Of a stretch of 64,000 nucleotides of DNA, positions 32,719 to 44,635 are shown piece by piece. The stretch is from the NCBI GenBank assembly GCA_025345505.1, contig JANVCC010000030.1, positions 372,001 to 436,000 on the forward strand, read 5' to 3'. The position numbers were made by a program, and so were the translations under genes. Below the pieces are notes generated by a model. It was not told the DNA's origin. It was given only the letters and a program-made list of their open reading frames with translations, and did not search any database. Numbering within the stretch: position 1 is the first letter of the stretch; every line of letters begins with the position of its first letter. This DNA comes from Todiramphus chloris collaris (taxonomy: Eukaryota > Chordata > Aves > Coraciiformes > Alcedinidae).

Positions 32719-35700
32719 CTGAGGGAAGGATCCAGCTCTTGGGATCATTTCTGGCTAGTGTATCTTAATCTTCTGTCAAGCTTGTAACCAGCTGCTGTGC
32801 CTATTAAGCATAATGTAGTTAGCTGAGTAATTGCTGAGACTTGGATGCACTTCCTGCTAAGATGGTAATTTCATGGCAATTATCAAAGACAGACTCTTTT
32901 TAGGAGATCTGTGTAGAAAACAGCTTTTGTAATGGAGGAGAAGAGACACTTTTTGGAAACTATTGATGTTAGCATGATGCATACATTAAGTTTACCTCAT
33001 ATTAAGGAAGAGTAATATCAAGTACAAAGACCCAAGTAGAGAATTTCAAATCCCATAAGAATGATTACAATAACTCAAAGCTAATACATGCACAAACAGT
33101 AAGGTCCAACTCATTTTTGCCTCTCTGATTACATTGGTTCAAGAAAGGAACAGTTTTGCATTGCAGAACATAATACACTGATTGAAGAAACTTAGTAGCA
33201 CTGACTGTTGAGCAGTGATTTTGGCTGCTGCCCATAGGTTGCCTGTCTGTTACACCCTGGAGCAGGGATATAATAAAACCTGCAGCAATGTTATTTCTAG
33301 GAACAGCATCCTGGGTTGTCACAACTTTCAGAGCTTGTGTGTATGCAGAGGAATAGGGATGCTGCCCCTCCACATCTCTCTTGCTGGGTGGGAAGCAGCA
33401 CAGGGAAATGGTTGTAAAATAAACATGCAGACACACAATGTTTGAAGACCTTCATTTCATACCTACTTCTGCCAATGACTTTCTAGGTTTTAGGTCATGT
33501 TGTTTAATTAGTCTGGAACTGTTTCCTTGTTTGTGAAACTGTTAATAATTCAGAGGTAACAAAGGAGGTGTCTGTGGCTCTGTGAAAGGTGCTCTGGAAA
33601 TACTTGTAAATTTCTTGGTTAAAAATGTATACAAAATATAATCTTAGATGTACTTACAGATTATTCTTAGGACACCCAGAGAAGAGACTCAATCCAGAAA
33701 ATCTCTTCCTAAATAGTCGCTCTCGCTTTTTTCGGCCGTGCTTCCCCTCTCCTGCGCTCTCTTCTGTGTGTTTCTTCTTTCCTTTGTGCCAGCTCATTTT
33801 ATCTGTCATAACAACAGCACCTGCTTAGACAAAAGCAGAAGTCTGAGTAGCTTTTCAGAAGTCTGTCCCTTACGGTGTTGCACCCGGTGAAGTCTGGATC
33901 GGTTACTCTACAAACCTGTAAGTGTCCTGGGTTATGCAGAAGGTTTAGCAGAGATCAGTGAGCGGCCACTTTCCATGACACGGAGCAAATACCTGCTTTG
34001 AAAAATCCTGCAGACACAAGGCAATCTGGATATTCTTAACTGCTATTCCACGTAATTGTGGAAAGTGGGCTTGGACGTTAAATATAATAAACATTTCCCT
34101 CTACATGCCCTCTTTCATGATTAGGCTACTTGCTCAAAACCAAGTGATGAGGCAGCTCTTCTGATAAATGCAAAGAACCAGGAGCCAATGAAACAGTTTA
34201 CCGCAGAGAACAGAAGCAGTGAAACAAATGGGAGATGGAACAAACACCGCAAAGCAAAAACCAGAACCCTGAAAAGACGAAGATCCAGCTGGGGATTTTT
34301 AGTTAAGGCTTGGAAATTGTTTCCTTTTGATAAAGCAGTTGATTAGTCTGCATTTCCGCATTGCATTGCTTTGTCTCCAAGAATTACCCCTTTGGAGTCT
34401 CTGATTGAATTAGTTTCTCTGCTCGACGTTTGATACTTAGTAACTGCATTAACTTTTGGTTGCTTGACTGGGAGGGTCACGCTCACCCCCTCCTGATGAT
34501 TGGAAGCGCTTGTCTGCTCCTACCTGAGCAAAATACTTTACACAAATCATCTACAACAAGTCACACAAAGTTTGTAGGCTTAAAAACAAAATTGACAACC
34601 ATTTTCAACTCTGCATTTTTCTGATTTTACTGTTTATCTCTTGTTCTGAGAGAAAATATGTTTCTTTCGGATGAAGACCATATAAAAGCAGTGGACAGCA
34701 TTTTCAAGAGCCTCAGTGTCATATCTGCAGGTTGTCTCTCGTTAATTATAAGCAAGGTCTGGTATCTGCAAGACTTCAGATGTGAAAACTGATCTGTGCT
34801 GACACTTGCTGCTGATTGCTTTCATTCTTGGACTACCTGAGCAGTGTATTGGTGCCTCTTGCAACTGCCTTCATATCTATAAATACAATTTCAGGACCAA
34901 GTATGAATTATGGATGGGGTAAAAAACCTCCAGAAATCCACAAATGAGACTGGTAGTTTTCCCTACCCAGGTGTGGCAGGCTAAAGATGCAGGGAAACTA
35001 TTTACCAGAAACAGAGCATGTCCACAGCCATCCCTCCCAACTGCAGCAGCACACAGCAGCCCTGACCCGGCTGATAGCCCCTGGAGTAAAAAAACCAAAT
35101 GGAGCAAGAAGTAAAAATCTTTGTGGCAGCGACTGTTGTGCAAACACACAGGGCAAAAGATACAAGACAGGAAAGGAGATCTGGAGGGAGGAAGTGACAT
35201 GGCTAGTAACTTGGGAAAGATTTATCTGAGTCCCCAGGATACAACTTTTCTGATCCAGTTCTGTGTCTTAATTAAATTTTAAGCTGCTTGAACTAATTCT
35301 GATGGTATTTTTGCCCCCAGAGGGTGTCTCTGCACCTCTTCTTACACCAAAGGCTTTGGCAGCCCTTCAATGGCCACCTGCACTCTTGTGGGAATGGAGG
35401 GCTTAAGGAAAACATCCCCCAGTTAGCTTCTTCACAATCGTCTGCCTTCTTGGTTGGAATGGTGATGCCTTCATTAGTTGGTAGGTAATACTTCTTTAGT
35501 AAGTGAGTCCATAGTCCAGTGATGTTATTCAATTTGGTTTTGAGAGCTCTCCTGTCTCCGATCAAGGCAAGCTGTGGCTGTATGATGTGGTGCATTGATC
35601 CAGGTTAAGCTTGTTCTGCTCTGTGCTCACAGTGTTTGAAGCATTATCCCCATGCTGGCACACTTCTGCCAAATCAGGCAATGTCTGTTTGTCCTTTTAT

Positions 35701-36084
35701 CTTTATGCTTGTGTAGGTATTTTCTGTTCTCCTTCAGTCAGGATAAAACTGGCATGAAGTCAGCATAAACAATGGTCCATGTGCTCTGGGTAGTTTGTAT
35801 ATTAAAACAGTTTCATGCGGGGTTTGGGTTTTATGGTGGGTTTTTTTGAGTTTTAAGAACTTTGGTTTAGCACCAATAGTTATTTGTTCCACCTTCCATA
35901 TAGTAGGAACATAAAGTGATAGCACAGAAGGGGCAGGAATATCTAGATAGCAGGTCCTCCTGTCCCAGGAGCTCCTGGCCAGACTAGCCATGCCTGACTT
36001 TTCACATCTTCAATGTTCAAATGTGGTTTAAGGACTAAGAAGATAATCACCTGGTAGCAGGTGATTCCAGTATTGGGCTTAGGG

Positions 36085-36163
36085 CTATGTGCATGGTGGT
36101 GTGGCTGTGTGCTGTGGGGAGGAGGCTGTGCGTGGTGGTGTGGCTGTGTGCTGGGGAGGAGGG
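36085..36163 (+). repeat. Two-copy minisatellite, about 40 bp unit
   Basis: Copies at 36,085-36,125 and 36,126-36,163 share ggtggtgtggctgtgtgct followed by ggggaggagg. The second copy is slightly shorter. G/T-rich. Confidence 0.9.
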
Positions 36164-36482
36164 CTATTGTATAAATGTATCTTTGTGTAGGATGTCTGAA
36201 AAATAAACGGTTCTCAGGAGAAAAGAATTATGAAGGAATTCCAGATGGGAGGTGGTCTGTGGATGGACAAAACTCAAAGCTAGTCAGGAATCTTCTGATT
36301 GTCATCAGGGCACATTAACAGGCTTTTTCATAGAGAAAATTCAGTTTGAGGTGGTTTTTGCTTCCATAAGGAAGAGTTTCCCAGAGCCAGGCTGTTATGA
36401 GTGCAGTATGTGAACAAGCCCTGAGGGATGTAGTCAAATGTAGAACATTAAGGCTCAAAGTGCTGCCTTGAGTGATATTTAT

Positions 36483-36716
36483 TTATTTATTTGTGCAAAT
36501 AGTTTCAGTAGAATATACAGAATCACTCTCCAGTGGCAGCTGATATGATGAGTCTTTAATGCAGTGAGCAAGCTCTTGGGCAGTGGAGGGAGAAGGAAGA
36601 GATGTTCCTGTGAGTAAGTTGCTCTGAGGTGTTCCACTGTTCCCATGGGGCTGGTTCCTGTTTAGAGCTGATAGCTGAGGGCTTGAATCTGAATTAGGCT
36701 GTGCTATCATCTGAGC
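36483..36716 (-). CDS. Candidate minus-strand exon, Ser/Pro/Gln-rich
   Basis: On the minus strand, a possible acceptor (cctaaacccag, weak pyrimidine tract) precedes 36,716. The frame AQMIAQPNSDSSPQLSALNR, then NQPHGNSGTPQSNLLTGTSL runs 77 codons to a stop inside an AATAAATAAATAAA string. The low-complexity Ser/Pro composition resembles a disordered linker. It could be an alternative 3' exon of the minus-strand gene, or chance. No good donor is seen that would join it to 32,718. Confidence 0.22.
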   Translation of the reverse strand, partial: AQMIAQPNSDSSPQLSALNRNQPHGNSGTPQSNLLTGTSLPSPSTAQELAHCIKDSSYQLPLESDSVYSTETICTNK

Positions 36717-36858
36717 CTGGGTTTAGGCAATAACGGGGTGTCCTCCCAGACAGGCTGTGTACTGCTGCTGTGGATGTTGTCACGTTCCCTGGTTTCTTTC
36801 CTTCTCCATGAAACTGGTTGATACTAAATTTATAAACTGGGACTAATGTGTTGCTCAC

Positions 36859-36917
36859 CCCTAGTACCTGTGCCTTTGCCTGCTGTTTTGAGGAGTCACT
36901 CATCTCTTCTTTGGCTT
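36859..36917 (-). CDS. Candidate small minus-strand exon
   Basis: On the minus strand, acceptor tgttttctgcatgtag and donor GGG|GTGAGC bound 59 nt. Only one frame is open (AKEEMSDSSKQQAKAQVLG). Leaving in phase 0, it would join the candidate exon at 36,716 across a 142-bp intron. Both borders are better than random, but the exon is too short for confidence. Confidence 0.22.
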
Positions 36918-38013
36918 CTACATGCAGAAAACACAGATTTGATATGATGGCACCCATGTACTTTATTCCCAACATGGACCCTGAGATATTAGGTCTAAAT
37001 ACTCAGAAAAGCTCCTCTGTGTTCTGGATTAGCTCTTGTCTTACTTGTGTAGATACCTGTTTTTAAAGATGTGTGGTAGCTGTTAGGTGGTAAGTTAGTG
37101 AAGGCACTGACTGGTGGAATATCTTTTTGCAGGTTAAATGGAACACGGCATCATTGAGGACAGCACTGTTAAGTTCCCACTTCTTGAAAAACTGACTGTG
37201 TAGACTTTCTTCTTTGGTTTCTATTTAGAGTATGTGATGACCTTGGTCGAAGTGCAAAGGAGCACATTTTGCTTCAAGAAGTAGTTTTGTTCTGTAGGTG
37301 GGCAGGGGATATGCAAGAGAAGTGCTAATGTTAATGAAGGGGATTCAAGGGGGGAAACTGGATGCTGGAATGAGGTTGAGTGCAAGGTGAAGGCTGCAAG
37401 AAGTCAGGAGCATAGAGATGTGACAATGGCTGTATTTCATCTGAAGCACACAATCATGTAAGAAGCCATCGCTGATCTAGTAGTTTATCTGCCTGTGGTT
37501 TTGCTCTGTGTTATGGGTAGGAATTACAGTCCTGACAACTTGCTTTTTTTCATTTGCAGGTACTCGCCCATGACAGCACAGATTGAACTGCAATACCTCT
37601 CACGATTTTCTTCTCACTTTTGCTTTTTTTTTTCCCATTCCTTTTTTTCTTTCTGGAAATGAGAGGGAGAAAGAAGGTGGTTACAGAAGCAGAAAAAGGT
37701 TTTCGCCTAGGTGAGGGCCCCAAGGCTCCCGGCTGGAAGGAGTCCAGCTCTGGTGACCACACCCCGGCCGTACGTTTCCTGCTGGCTCTGGGGGATGCGG
37801 GCTGCGGGCAGCAGCCGGAGACTCCCTTGGCGCGTGGCGCTCTAGGACTTTCTCCTGCCTGGCGTGAGGGTGGGGAGGGGGCACCTCCTGCGCTCGCCTC
37901 CGCTTCCTACACCGTGATGTGAGGCACAGGCATGCTCAGTAGCCGGGGCCGACCCCTCCTATCTCAGCAACAGTGCCTACAACGCTAGGAGCCTGCTTGC
38001 AGCGGGAGCGGAG

Positions 38014-38028
38014 CCGGAAAGCCATCTT
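38014..38028 (+). promoter_or_regulatory. ETS site followed by YY1 site
   Basis: CCGGAA (38,014-38,019, ETS core) then GCCATCTT (38,021-38,028, YY1 site on the minus strand, AAGATGGC). This pairing is common within tens of bases of the start site in TATA-less promoters and suggests transcription starts near here. Confidence 0.6.
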
Positions 38029-38086
38029 TGCTGGAGTGGGAGGCAGCAGAACCCGAGCCGCTCGGCCCCCGCTCGCCCCGCACCAT
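38028..38086 (+). other. First exon of an unidentified + strand gene
   Basis: GC-rich sequence ending CCGCACCAT|GTGAGTACC. GTGAGT at 38,087-38,092 is a near-perfect donor. The upstream end of the exon is unknown (placed after the YY1 site). The ATG at 38,085-38,087 has a strong Kozak context (GCACC) but is cut by the donor, so either the start codon is completed by G of the next exon or the exon is wholly 5'UTR. No downstream coding exon is recognised before 64,000, so the gene is unnamed. CEP70 and MRAS are nearby in mammals but are not supported by any coding sequence here. Confidence 0.55.
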
Positions 38087-38486
38087 GTGAGTACCGGCGG
38101 GGCCCGGCCCCGCAGCCCCCGCCCCAGCCCGCCCGCGCTGCGGGCTGCCCCGCACCGACACCCGCGCGGGACGGTCCCCGGCGCTGCGGGGGCTGCCGAG
38201 TTGCTCTGCGGAGTTCGGAGCGATAGCCGCTGCTACCCTGTTGCTTCGGCAGCCAGGGGAAGGGTGGGGTGGGAGGGTCATTTTTGCCATCAGGTGGCTG
38301 TGCTGCCTGTGGGATGCGCGGCGCGGCGAGCGGGGTGCGGTGAAGGGACGGACACGGGAATAAAATGTCTGAAACGGCCGTGGCCCTTGTGGGTGGCATC
38401 CCTGTGGACGGCATCCGAGCGGTTGCAGGCTCTGAGGAGGGATTTGCAGGGCGTGGGGCTTGGCATGGGCAATTCAGCCAGCCGGA

Positions 38487-41400
38487 GACTGTAGCAAGAT
38501 GCATTGAAGTCTAATCTATCTGCTACTGTTATTAACCTGTGAGCACTTCGATGGGGCTCTTGCTGCTGTTTATGCAGCTGCCAGGGAGCAGTGGAGAGGA
38601 TTATTGACATGTTTCTAACTCAGATTAATACTCAAAAGGAAACGCTGCACCAAGATCCTCAACAGGTTCAAGTCAGGATTGTTTGATAGCCTGAGTCACT
38701 CAGTGCTGCTAATCCACAGCTAATGGGTCCTGCTTATTTTCACTGATTAATGAAATGCTCTCTCTCAAATACTGTCTGCCTGATCAAGTCAGCCTCACCA
38801 TCTCCAGTACTGGCTTCCTGTCAGTAGTGCTTGATAATAATCTGTTCCTTCATGTTTGCATCTCTTCAAATGTCTCTTCCAAGTCTTTAGGTTCAGCATT
38901 AATGAAAGCATTAACATTCTCTGCTAGGCAGATGAAACCCCCAAAGTGAATTCTGACACCAGAAATATGCTGAGGTAAGTAGGAATTGATCAGCTTCCTG
39001 GTCATTCACAAAAGAATTCAGGTAGCTAAACGCATCATTTTACTATCGCCTCAATTCATTGTTTGTTCCCAGTGGCTCCTAAGGGACAGCCAGAGAAGAT
39101 GTTTAAACCAGTCACTCACATGTGGTCTATGGGACCAAATACTTGCTGGTATTGGATGGTCTTGGAAGAACTGGAGCTGGGTTGATTCAGACAAGAAGTG
39201 GAAACAGTTCTGCCAATCTGTGATTAAATTGCTTTAAAAATATTTCCAATAACCAACTGCCCTTCATGATAGCGTTTCAAAATAGAGTCTACAATCCCAT
39301 ACCCCAAAATGTTGGCTCTTTTATTTAATGTTGTTTCCTACCTAGTATCTTGGACAATATTCTTTTGTCCGTGTTGTCTAAAATCTTTCCAAAGCAATGA
39401 ACTCTTTGGAAGTCAAAACAATAGCTGTGTAAAAGAAGATTCTCTATGTAAACACTGAACTCCATCTAGTAAAAGCCAGTTCATTGTAAGTTTCCGTTGC
39501 CTAGTTGTGTTTATTTCAAAAGCCAGATGATAATATCAAACACTTTGTATTTGTGTGTGAGCTGTTCTTCAATGATTAAAAGAAGAGTTTGCTGTTGCAG
39601 TATTATACAATCTAAACTGTTCAGACAAAGAGCAATAACTCAGATAACATTTAACCTGTGTGTATTTCAGTGTTGGTGTATATAGGTGTTCGTGAGCACA
39701 TTTGTAAATAAAGCAGAAAGAGTGATGCTACTATCACTCAGACATATTTCTCCTGTAGGGGATTTGCATCAGACTTATGACAAAAATTAGAAGAAAAAGG
39801 GAGAGCGTTTTTTGTCTATTATTTTGTCAATATGGGCTTTCAGTTTGATAATTGAAACAAAGACAGGACAAACAAGCAGCTTGTCATTGGCAGTGTCAGT
39901 TGGCTTCTGTTTCATTGCCAGATATTGGAATGATTACTTTTTTTGAACATCTGCACGAATATCATCTCCTCAGTAGCTTCTCAGTTACTGATGAACAACA
40001 GAGGTAAACGTGCATTAGCTGCTGGGTTGTACCAGCAAGCTACAGTTGTAGATAACCAGGCTACAAAAGCTAATGGCTAGTGAGCACCAAATACTCTGCA
40101 GAGGTTACTTCTGCTGTTACACCTGTAGATTGCAAACACAGACTTGTGTCACGTGTGTATAGACACGCCTGTGAGATGGGATGCTGTGTCTTCAGCTGGT
40201 GTGAACTAGTGTCAGTAAACATCTTCGCTGGGTCAGATAATAGCTTCATCTATCCTGATGAGCTGTCCCCTGAAACAGCTTGCAGAGAGTGGTCAGGGCA
40301 GAGTACAAGGAAACAGTGGTTATGCAGTGGTATTCTCAGAATACTTTCCCAGTTCCCAGTGATTTAAGGACACTCAAGGAGTGTCTGAACCTGAGGAGAG
40401 CTCTTTGTATTTCATGACTTCCAATGGGTTGTTTTGTTCTTTTAGGAAGGTGTCCAGTTGCTCCATTTGTAGTATACTGTGGCAAGGAGCTCCACAACTG
40501 TAGCCTGCAGGGTGTGAAAGCTGCTTCTTGTTGGCTTTGAGCTAGTAGACAGCAAGTTCTGTCTGATCTTACTGTTGTGTTGGAAATCAGAGAACAGTGT
40601 TCCTTATTCACTGTCTTCTCTGTGATTTGTGATCGTGTAGCACCCCAGCAAACCTGCACTGATTTATATCAGGTGGGAGTCTGTCCCTGTGATCTCTATT
40701 GCAGTGAATACAATCCAGGGCAGATAGGATGCATTCAGGTAACAGACAACTTTCATCTTGGTGTGGGCAGAGGAGAGGAAGTGTGACATCAAAAGGTTGG
40801 ATGGAAGAAGGCTGTAAGAGGGATTTGACGCAAGAAGTGAGAAGGGTTGGCCTACACCAGTGCAGCTGGGAAGATTGTTCCAGGTGTAAGGGAGAGAATG
40901 CAAACTTATTTGGAGGAAATCTGAGGAGTAGTGAGGGGAGATGAGGAGAAGAAAATGGCTCTCAATGCTGAGGCACTTACAGGCTTTGTTCCTCTCTGGA
41001 AAACAAACTAACAGCAGCAGGTGAAGTATAAAGTTGGGGTTGTTTTTTTTGGTGGTGTTTTTTTTTGTTTGGGGTTTTTTTTCAATGGTCACATCTCAAT
41101 AGGTAATTATATATAATAGGAGCTCATGGCATCATGTAATCTGTTGTTTACAGCTAGGTCAGTGACCAGACAGCAGGGTGCCTTTGATTGCATTAGTCCA
41201 ATACAAATGTGCTCTACTGCAGGGTACAACTTTTGTGAGACAAGAAGCAAAGCAAAGCACCTGGCTCTCCCTGGGGCAGAATTGCCTTGCTCTATCTCAT
41301 TCTGTGGGCAGCAGTTAGAGCTTTCTAAAAAAACCCATCCTTCTACCTGTTTTAAAGCAGCAAGGAGTACATCCTGGAGGGGATGGATGGGATTCAAATG

Positions 41401-43675
41401 GTTCCACCAATTGCCATGAGTCTGTTCTGTTGACTGTCTATTCAGTTCCTCTGAAAAGACTGGCGTGGCTGTGGTCTCCTGCTGTTAGCAGAGCAGTACT
41501 TACCCCTCCTTTTGTGGGCATAATTTTATGAAACTCGGCAAAATCTTTCTACCCTGCCTTTCTTTTGTACTGATCAGCAGAGATAAACCAATTCAGTACT
41601 GTTCTTTACACAACACTTATCCACTGATTCGAGGGAGTTAGTGGCTTACAAAAGTGCATAGAACCATCACATCCAAGGAAAGTATAACGAGGATGAGAGG
41701 GAAGGGTAAAGTGGTACAACTGTTTTGTTCTAGTAAGTGTCTTAGAAATGCATTCTGAAAGAGTTCCAAAAATCCATGATGTCAGGAAGGCTTGAGTCCA
41801 CTGGAGCTCTGCAGAGTTTTACATGTGGTGGCCAGCTGCCTTAGATCCACAGAAGCTAGATTCAGTTTTGACACTTTTTGACACTTCCCCCCTCCCTCAG
41901 ACAGAGGGAGTGATGGTTTGAGGGTCTTGTGGTATTGGTTCACGCAAACATCGCTATGAAGGAGTGGGCTCTTCTGGTTTAAGGGGTGTAAAGGAGCTTG
42001 TAGTGAAAATAACCATGCTGTACTCCATTAAATGGGGCTGCGTACATGAGAAGATGATGTTGAGAAGGGGGAAAAGTCCCCATTTTCATCGTGGTTCTAT
42101 TCTGACCTTTGTTTGCTGGTTCCAAGGCTCACATGTCTAAGTAAGAGCCTTGAAGTAAGGGCATTAGGAATAGGAGCTGTAGTTTAGTCTGATGCTTTGA
42201 GACAACAACAGAGGGAAGTGTTTGTATTTTGTTCATTGTTTGCTTCTCTTGACTTGATTTTTTGTGGCATCATGCAGACCAGGATCTTTTTCACTTACTG
42301 CATTTTTAATAAACATTTCCAGCTCACATAGTTATTCCTGATACACTCACTTGCCATTTGATTTATGACTAAATAGGTCATAAATCTTTTGGATATTTGG
42401 GTGATGAGTGAGCGTGTGGTGGTCAAACACAGTGATGGTATCTTGAGGACCTCAGTGAAGACAATAATCCCAGAATGGGAGCAACTGGGAATTATATGTG
42501 ACAAGCAGAGACAAAGTGAATATGTGTCATGACAAACGTTCTTCAAAACAGGATAATATGAGGTAGAGGAAATCCAAATATATTTAGTTCAGTGGTCCTT
42601 TTCCTTGTGACTTAGCGCTTGTTCATTCTGTGCATCAACCATACATAACTTGTTCCTGTTGACTTCCAGGGACTTTCCATAGCTAGTTCCAGCTGTGGAG
42701 TGACTTACAGAACACTTAAAATGACTGCAGTGAAAGCTGACTCAGTCTGACAATGGAGCATTTTCCCTTTTTAGTTGCTATTTACATAATTAATGTCTTC
42801 CTGAAAAAAACCCAATAATTAGGCTGTAGAGCACCAGGTTAAACCCATGTTTGTGTGCATATGTGTGTACAGAATGCTCCTGGGAGACCAGGCATGGTGG
42901 AAGAAAAGAGCAATGTATTAAACCTGTTCTTCCTTCCACTACCTTCTTGCCACCATTTGTAGTACGCAGAACTCATGGAGGATTCTCACTGACAGCTTCA
43001 GCTGAACATTTCTGGTGCCCTGGAAGAGGCAGTACAGAACGTCCCAAATGAGTTCACACTGACTGATCTGCTCCTTTTAAGCAATTAGGACTTGGAGAGA
43101 GAATATCCTCTCACCTATGTCATTCAGAACTTTCTCCTGTTGTTATTCTTAACCATCACTAGCAATTAACTAGGCTGGTGTTTTTTAATGATGCTATTCC
43201 TTTTTCCCTGATGTATGTACTTGAGCCCTCTTAACTCTTTTCCATTATCCACTGAGCAGCCACCAAATGATTGTAATGACCACCTTACGTTTTCCTTTGT
43301 ACAGCAGTAACTCACTGTACATTTGCAAGTGTTTTGTCAGTTGCAATTATATTGTAGCTTCTGTACTGAATGAAATGATTAGAATGGAAGTTCCTGGCCA
43401 AATGATCTGAATTTACCTGATCAAGTTCCTTGATTTCTTCAGATGAAAAATATATATTGAACTGTAAAAATTTTAGTTGTAAAATGAAATTGAAAAATTG
43501 AACAGTATTAAAAATGCAGTTACTGTAGGGAAACGTTTTCTCTTATTTCCCATTCTGGATGCAGGAAAATGTATTATGCTACAAAATTATTAAAAGACTT
43601 CCTTGCATTTTTTGAGAAGTTGCAAAATTTAGTTTTAAGTAACTTAAAGGACTGTAGTGCACATGTTCAGGAGAG
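38487..43675. other. No gene seen; possibly first intron of the + strand gene
   Basis: Unique AT-rich sequence after the CpG island. A T/G-rich patch lies at about 41,038-41,082. Open frames on both strands (for example 40,336-41,092) lack splice sites or motifs. Confidence 0.6.
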
Positions 43676-43800
43676 ATGTTTTGCAAACTTTGGAGATACT
43701 GGAAAATCTGAGTGGATCATGACCTAAGGAACTTCATTTAGTGGGCCCTGCTTTGAACTGTGGGTTGGACTGGATGATCTCCAGAGGTTCCTTCTGTTTG
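43676..43800 (+). mobile_element. CR1 LINE 3'-region fragment
   Basis: Contains ccctgctttgaactgtgggt, then tggactggatgatctccaga and ggttccttctg. This is the conserved sequence just before the CR1 tail. The upstream part (ggagatactggaaaat...) fits the divergent CR1 3'UTR. The octamer tail is lost, and divergence suggests an old copy. Confidence 0.8.
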
Positions 43801-44635
43801 AAAAGGTGAGTCAAATTCAAGTACATTGAAGTTAATTAAGTGAACATTTGGCTGTTTCCCAAACAGTCAAGATTTTGATGTTTCATCCATGATAACTTTC
43901 TAGCACTTTCATCTTCAACCTGTTGGTGATGGATGTTGGAGAAATAGCTGAAGGGGAAAACATGGTATTTGGGAAGGGAGGAAATGTGGGAGTTAAAACC
44001 CAACAAAACAAAATATGGATCACTGGACTGCATTATTAAATTTGGCTTAAATGCAAAAGTTCACATTCCTCCCACAGGTTCCCTGCAAGTGAGCTTTCTC
44101 ATCTTTCATATTCAGTACAATCTTCTCTAGCTTAGTGTCTGCTCTCATCTCTCTACACCATGTCTTACAATAGGTTGAGAGTTTGGAAAAAGGTACCATT
44201 CTGTTCCCCTGTAAATGCTGTCTCAGGAGTGCAGAGCACACGTTTTAATGAAATCATATCTGCTTCTATCAGGTTAGGGTGTCCAGATCCCTAACAGAGG
44301 AGAAGCAAATCGCACTGTCACATGCAGCAGACTGGAACAGATAGGATTTGCTGGTAGTAGGCAAGGTTACCAAGGAGTGGTGCACTGACCAAGACAGGAG
44401 ATGTGACCCACTGCTACAGAGCTGTGGCTTTTGCAGCTCAGTTTGTAACTTCTGGAAATGGTGCCTCTAATTCCTGGTTTATCTAGAGAGATGGTGGCTG
44501 TTGAATTAGCAAAAAGGACTGTGTTGCCTCAGGGCATGGCTGTGCAGGTGGATCCTTCCTCTGTGTTCAGGAGCTCTACAGGCATGGTTTGCAGAGAGTG
44601 CTCCTTATGCTGGTAGCAGGTACTTCTTGTTTTAG

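Larger units (their letters stand above)
32719..37690. other. Upstream part of the minus-strand gene or intergenic
   Basis: 5 kb between the penultimate minus-strand exon and the CpG island. It includes the two candidate exons near 36.5-36.9 kb, a minus-strand open frame of 100 codons at 35,293-35,595 and a short minisatellite at 36,085-36,163. No FAIM exon was recognised. Confidence 0.5.
37690..38480. promoter_or_regulatory. CpG island promoter
   Basis: An abrupt GC- and CpG-rich block in an AT-rich region. It is richest at 38,030-38,240, with repeated CCGCCCC/GCCCGCCC strings that suit Sp1-type factors, and has no TATA box. It includes an ETS and a YY1 site about 60 bp before a perfect + strand donor. 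It is typical of a housekeeping-type promoter. The edges are judged by eye. Confidence 0.85.

Noticed and set aside
33065-33436. 123-codon minus-strand frame with a good acceptor (gctgcttcccacccag)
   Set aside because: No good donor, and the possible donors leave in a phase that would put a stop at the start of the next exon (32,718).
37544-37570. Acceptor-like cttttttcatttgcag on the + strand before the CpG island
   Set aside because: It is followed by GTACTC and no sustained frame with an upstream partner exon. Probably chance.
37977-38504. 173-175-codon frames on both strands over the CpG island
   Set aside because: GC-rich DNA has few stops. Arg/Ala/Gly/Pro composition and frames open on both strands indicate chance.
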